From an uncultured Eubacteriales bacterium (GTDB lineage Bacteria > Bacillota > Clostridia > Peptostreptococcales > Anaerovoracaceae): a DNA stretch of 64,000 bases. A program made the translations under genes and the position numbers. The DNA is taken from positions 245,244 through 309,243 of the forward strand of contig CADAEH010000002.1 of the NCBI GenBank assembly GCA_902786855.1. The letters are read 5' to 3'. This document shows positions 61,561 to 64,000 of this stretch, in pieces. The notes under the pieces are model-generated. The model was given only the letters and a program-made list of their open reading frames with translations. It did not search any database and was not told the DNA's origin. Each line of letters starts with the position of its first letter. Positions within the stretch are counted from its first letter, which is position 1.

Positions 61561-62619
61561 TTAGCTCTTTTCCCAATTTCTGATATATTTTGATCCTCTG
61601 GATGCACCGATACGCTTTATTTGTCCTTCTCTTACCATCTTCCCAAGTACGGCTTCTACAGTCGTCGGACTGATGTCCGGGTGTATAGCGCAAATATCAG
61701 CTTTAGATAAAGGTGTCAGGCTCCCAAGGACCGTTGCTTCAATACGAGCAGTCTTGGTTACTCTTTTCCCCTGTACTACTGCAAAGCGTTGGTCGAGCTC
61801 CTTGTAACATATATACAGCATAGTTATGAAGTTCTGAACGAATGGGAAATAGTCATTCTGATTGGTTTCCCATCCCGAAGATGAACGCTGCAGTGCGTCG
61901 TAATACAGATCCTTGTACTTGTTTATCTGCTCTTCAAACGAGATGTATTTTCCGGCATCGAATCCATTCTTATAAAGAAGCAGCAGCGATAACAGCCGTG
62001 ACATCCTTCCGTTACCATCCCGGAAAGGATGAATACACAGGAAATCCAATATAACACATGGGATCAGCAGAAGTTGATTTATATGAGAATTGGAGCATGC
62101 AATCAGATATGCCAGTTCCAGCTGCTCCATCGCCTCTTTAGTCTCATTTGCCGGTATTGGACGGAACCTTACTCTTCTATTACCGTTTGTATCTATTTCT
62201 ACAATAACATTATCTGTTTGCTTATACTGCCCTGCCTGATCATCACCGGAGGGAGCCATCATCGTCTCATGAAGAAGGAGAATGTCTTTTACAGAGAATG
62301 TGAGATTCACGTGATTTGAATGTATTATGTTGAGAGCATCTCTATAGCCTGCGATCTCAGCTTCGTCATGATTCAATGGCGCACTGCTTCGATTCACTAT
62401 ATCCACTATCCTCTGATCACTGGTTATAATTCCCTCGATGGCATTTGAGCTTTTTACTGATTGAACTTTTGCTATTGCCTCTAGTTCAGTAAAAACTCTT
62501 GGATATTCTTCCTTTCGAACATCAGACGCAGTACGAAGAGAATAGATGCCTCCAGTCGTATTGATCAAACCAGCAGGAATCATTCCATTGTCAAGGAATG
62601 AATAGTCGAATTTTCTCAT
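61561..62619 (-). CDS. Fic-family AMPylator/adenylyltransferase
   Basis: 352 aa from the ATG at 62619 with GGAGG 6-8 nt upstream. An N-terminal helical domain holds the inhibitory motif SSNAIEGI (class II, Ser/Thr-x-x-x-Glu-Gly). The catalytic loop is HPFRDGNGRMSR. The C-terminal 70 residues are a winged helix (DICAIHPDISPTTVEAVLGK). It would add AMP to a target protein. The wing and the palindromes in its promoter suggest that it binds its own control region. Confidence 0.92.
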   Translation of the reverse strand: MRKFDYSFLDNGMIPAGLINTTGGIYSLRTASDVRKEEYPRVFTELEAIAKVQSVKSSNAIEGIITSDQRIVDIVNRSSAPLNHDEAEIAGYRDALNIIHSNHVNLTFSVKDILLLHETMMAPSGDDQAGQYKQTDNVIVEIDTNGNRRVRFRPIPANETKEAMEQLELAYLIACSNSHINQLLLIPCVILDFLCIHPFRDGNGRMSRLLSLLLLYKNGFDAGKYISFEEQINKYKDLYYDALQRSSSGWETNQNDYFPFVQNFITMLYICYKELDQRFAVVQGKRVTKTARIEATVLGSLTPLSKADICAIHPDISPTTVEAVLGKMVREGQIKRIGASRGSKYIRNWEKS

Positions 62620-62634
62620 CACAAGCCTCCTTTT

Positions 62635-62721
62635 CTGCATATATAGTATCATTTTATATGCAGAAAAACAAATAATTGAGGAAAATATCTGCACATAAAG
62701 TGTTCTCTGATATGCAGATAT
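62635..62721 (-). promoter_or_regulatory. Four ATATGCAG half-sites upstream of fic
   Basis: Inverted pair CTGCATATA (62635-62643) and TATATGCAG (62655-62663), and a second pair ATATCTGCA (62685-62693) and TGCAGATAT (62713-62721). It covers the promoter region, so it probably serves as an operator. Confidence 0.6.
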
Positions 62722-62731
62722 TTGCCATTGT

Positions 62732-62765
62732 GATAATAAAAATCGACTGTATGTTTCAACAGTCG
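62732..62765 (-). terminator. Terminator downstream of second integrase
   Basis: CGACTGT/ACAGTCG stem with an 8-nt loop, followed on the minus strand by ATTTTTATT. Confidence 0.6.
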
Positions 62766-62861
62766 TTTATGGCGGAGGACACAGATTGCATTTGTTCTAA
62801 GCATTGATTTTTCAGGCTTTTGTACCTATACGCCACTTACTTTCACCATTTACATCTCCAA

Positions 62862-63950
62862 TTATAGGTTCTTCAAATGATCATCTAACAAGTTAACGCA
62901 TCCATCGTTTAGTTCTGAAAACACATCTGTATAAGTGTCTAAAGTGATATGGATGTCAGAATGCCCCAACCATTTTTTCAATACAACTGGCGGTATACCG
63001 GCTTCGATACATCTGGTCGCAAATGTGTGCCTCAGGGCATGCTGCCCTCTTGGTTCTATATGTGCCTTTTTACATATTCTACCGAAGTAATTAGACACAT
63101 CTGAAGTGCGGAGAGGCTTGCCGGAATAGCGATCGCAAAACAACAGATCCAGCTTATTTGGTTTCTGCCTTTCCAGTGCCTCTCGTAGATATGGTTCAAG
63201 CGCCCTGCTTATCGGGACATCTCTGTTCCCGTTTTGTGTTTTTGTGCCTTCCTTTATGAAAGGTTTGTTGTCTGTACCAATCGATATAGTTGAATGAACG
63301 TGAATTATATTCTTCTCAAGATCTATATCATCTGGTTTTAGTGCGTTGATCTCGCCCATTCTCATACCACTGTACAACTCAATGAATAACTGAAGTCTGA
63401 AATCATTACGTCCATATGGAGGTTCAGTGGTATTCATAGTATCTATAAGTCTGCTTTGTTCATTTCTGGTCAAAGCTCTGACCTTCTTATCTCTTCTGTC
63501 AGATATAGGTTTCCGGACTCTTTTTGATTTCATAGGATTATTTGTAATGAGCGCTTCCTCCTCAGCAATAGCAAATGCTGTCTTCAGGCACTGATGCAGA
63601 GCTTCGATCACACTGTTAGAGTAGTGTTTTACTGATACTCCGAATTCCTCTATTTCATTTATCCCAACCATTGATATCGGGATAGTTCCAATGACATTCT
63701 TCCCTATAATTCTAAGCAGCTCCCTCTTGCTTCGAAGAGTAGACTCTCCAATATGATTCGCTTCGTAATCACCTTCGTACTTTCGTTGCAAAATATCTGT
63801 AATAGTAGAGCTCTGGTCAAGGGGCCTGATTGACTCCATATACCTTTGAAGCCATTCTTCTGCTCTTTGACGGCATTCTTCTCTGCTGCCACCACTTATT
63901 GTGAGTATTCCGGCGTAGTTTCCCGCACCTGTCCGGCGTGAGGAAATCAC
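62862..63950 (-). CDS. Second tyrosine-type integrase
   Basis: 362 aa with a GTG start; an in-frame TGA lies about 48 nt upstream, near the window edge, and the open stretch between reads like integrase N-terminus (AGTVISSRRTGAGNYAGIL), so the 5' end could be frameshifted or begin further right. Catalytic residues: Arg in LYSGMRMGEINAL, HALRHTFATR, LGHSDIHITLDTYTDV with the final Tyr. Different from the island integrase. It likely belongs to an element mostly outside the window. Confidence 0.88.
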   Translation of the reverse strand: MISSRRTGAGNYAGILTISGGSREECRQRAEEWLQRYMESIRPLDQSSTITDILQRKYEGDYEANHIGESTLRSKRELLRIIGKNVIGTIPISMVGINEIEEFGVSVKHYSNSVIEALHQCLKTAFAIAEEEALITNNPMKSKRVRKPISDRRDKKVRALTRNEQSRLIDTMNTTEPPYGRNDFRLQLFIELYSGMRMGEINALKPDDIDLEKNIIHVHSTISIGTDNKPFIKEGTKTQNGNRDVPISRALEPYLREALERQKPNKLDLLFCDRYSGKPLRTSDVSNYFGRICKKAHIEPRGQHALRHTFATRCIEAGIPPVVLKKWLGHSDIHITLDTYTDVFSELNDGCVNLLDDHLKNL

Positions 63951-64000
63951 CGTTCCGGCAGAATGGAAATCATCATTCCAGCCGGGAAATCGACCTCATA

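Overview
What it is: one contiguous stretch of a low-to-mid GC chromosome from an anaerobic Firmicute of the Clostridia. This is an inference from gene content: ferredoxin-type aldo/keto reductase, NapH-like 4Fe-4S membrane protein, DUF3048, DUF5692, SpoVK/CbbX-like AAA protein, AzlCD, and strong GGAGG ribosome binding sites almost everywhere. Most genes lie on the minus strand and most are housekeeping, regulatory or transport genes. The exception is one sharply bounded genomic island. | Island (about 6.63-15.82 kb): a tyrosine integrase (14320-15594) lies next to an intact tRNA-Ala(CGC) gene (15748-15823, minus). The last 20 nt of that tRNA are repeated exactly at 6626-6645, so a 9.1 kb element sits in the tRNA 3' end. 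Both ends carry clusters of an ATCCAACCA motif that look like integrase arm-binding sites. Inside are a complete type II-like cas1-cas2 pair with its own promoter, no cas9 or other effector, and three exact copies of a 37-bp CRISPR-like repeat at 11387, 9163 and 6749. The first copy follows cas2 after a leader-sized 115-bp gap. The intervals between copies are not about 30 nt but 2,187 and 2,377 bp, and they carry genes. Interval A holds a MATE exporter, a frameshifted small membrane gene and a secreted protein cut at its C-terminus. Interval B holds a GNAT acetyltransferase cut at its N-terminus exactly at the repeat, a GH172/DUF2961 enzyme and an Abi/HEPN gene with an in-frame amber codon. 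My leading hypothesis is a CRISPR-adaptation-derived array whose 'spacers' are gene-sized, carried on an integrative element. It is the main candidate for a new system here and needs comparative data. | Left flank (0-6.5 kb): a GNAT cut by the window edge, two small conserved proteins, a TlpA-like lipoprotein, TfoX-N, GyrI-like, an SSAT-like GNAT, and an AraC regulator divergent from a GH13 glucosidase. | Right flank: DUF3048 lipoprotein, PfkB kinase, a large lipase-like membrane protein, ilvB-ilvN with a Nudix gene, lipoproteins, a lysozyme-like secreted protein, CbbX-like AAA, MsrA, SDR, DUF5692 with a structured leader, and a sbcD-sbcC-macrodomain-hydrolase-ThpR run (30-36.5 kb). Redox and membrane genes follow (36.6-43 kb). 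A decayed zone (43-45 kb) contains a clostripain pseudogene and a threonine synthase remnant. Then come AzlCD, an XRE-HD fusion, an sce7726 nuclease-like protein, EamA, a TetR-MFS pair with two matching operators, a MATE/ATPase deletion chimera, PanE, HAD, threonine synthase, and a flavodoxin/acetyltransferase/aldo-keto reductase operon divergent from a LysR gene. The window ends with an HD/P-loop/GNAT operon, a Fic gene with four operator half-sites, and a second tyrosine integrase at the right edge, which suggests another element beyond the window.
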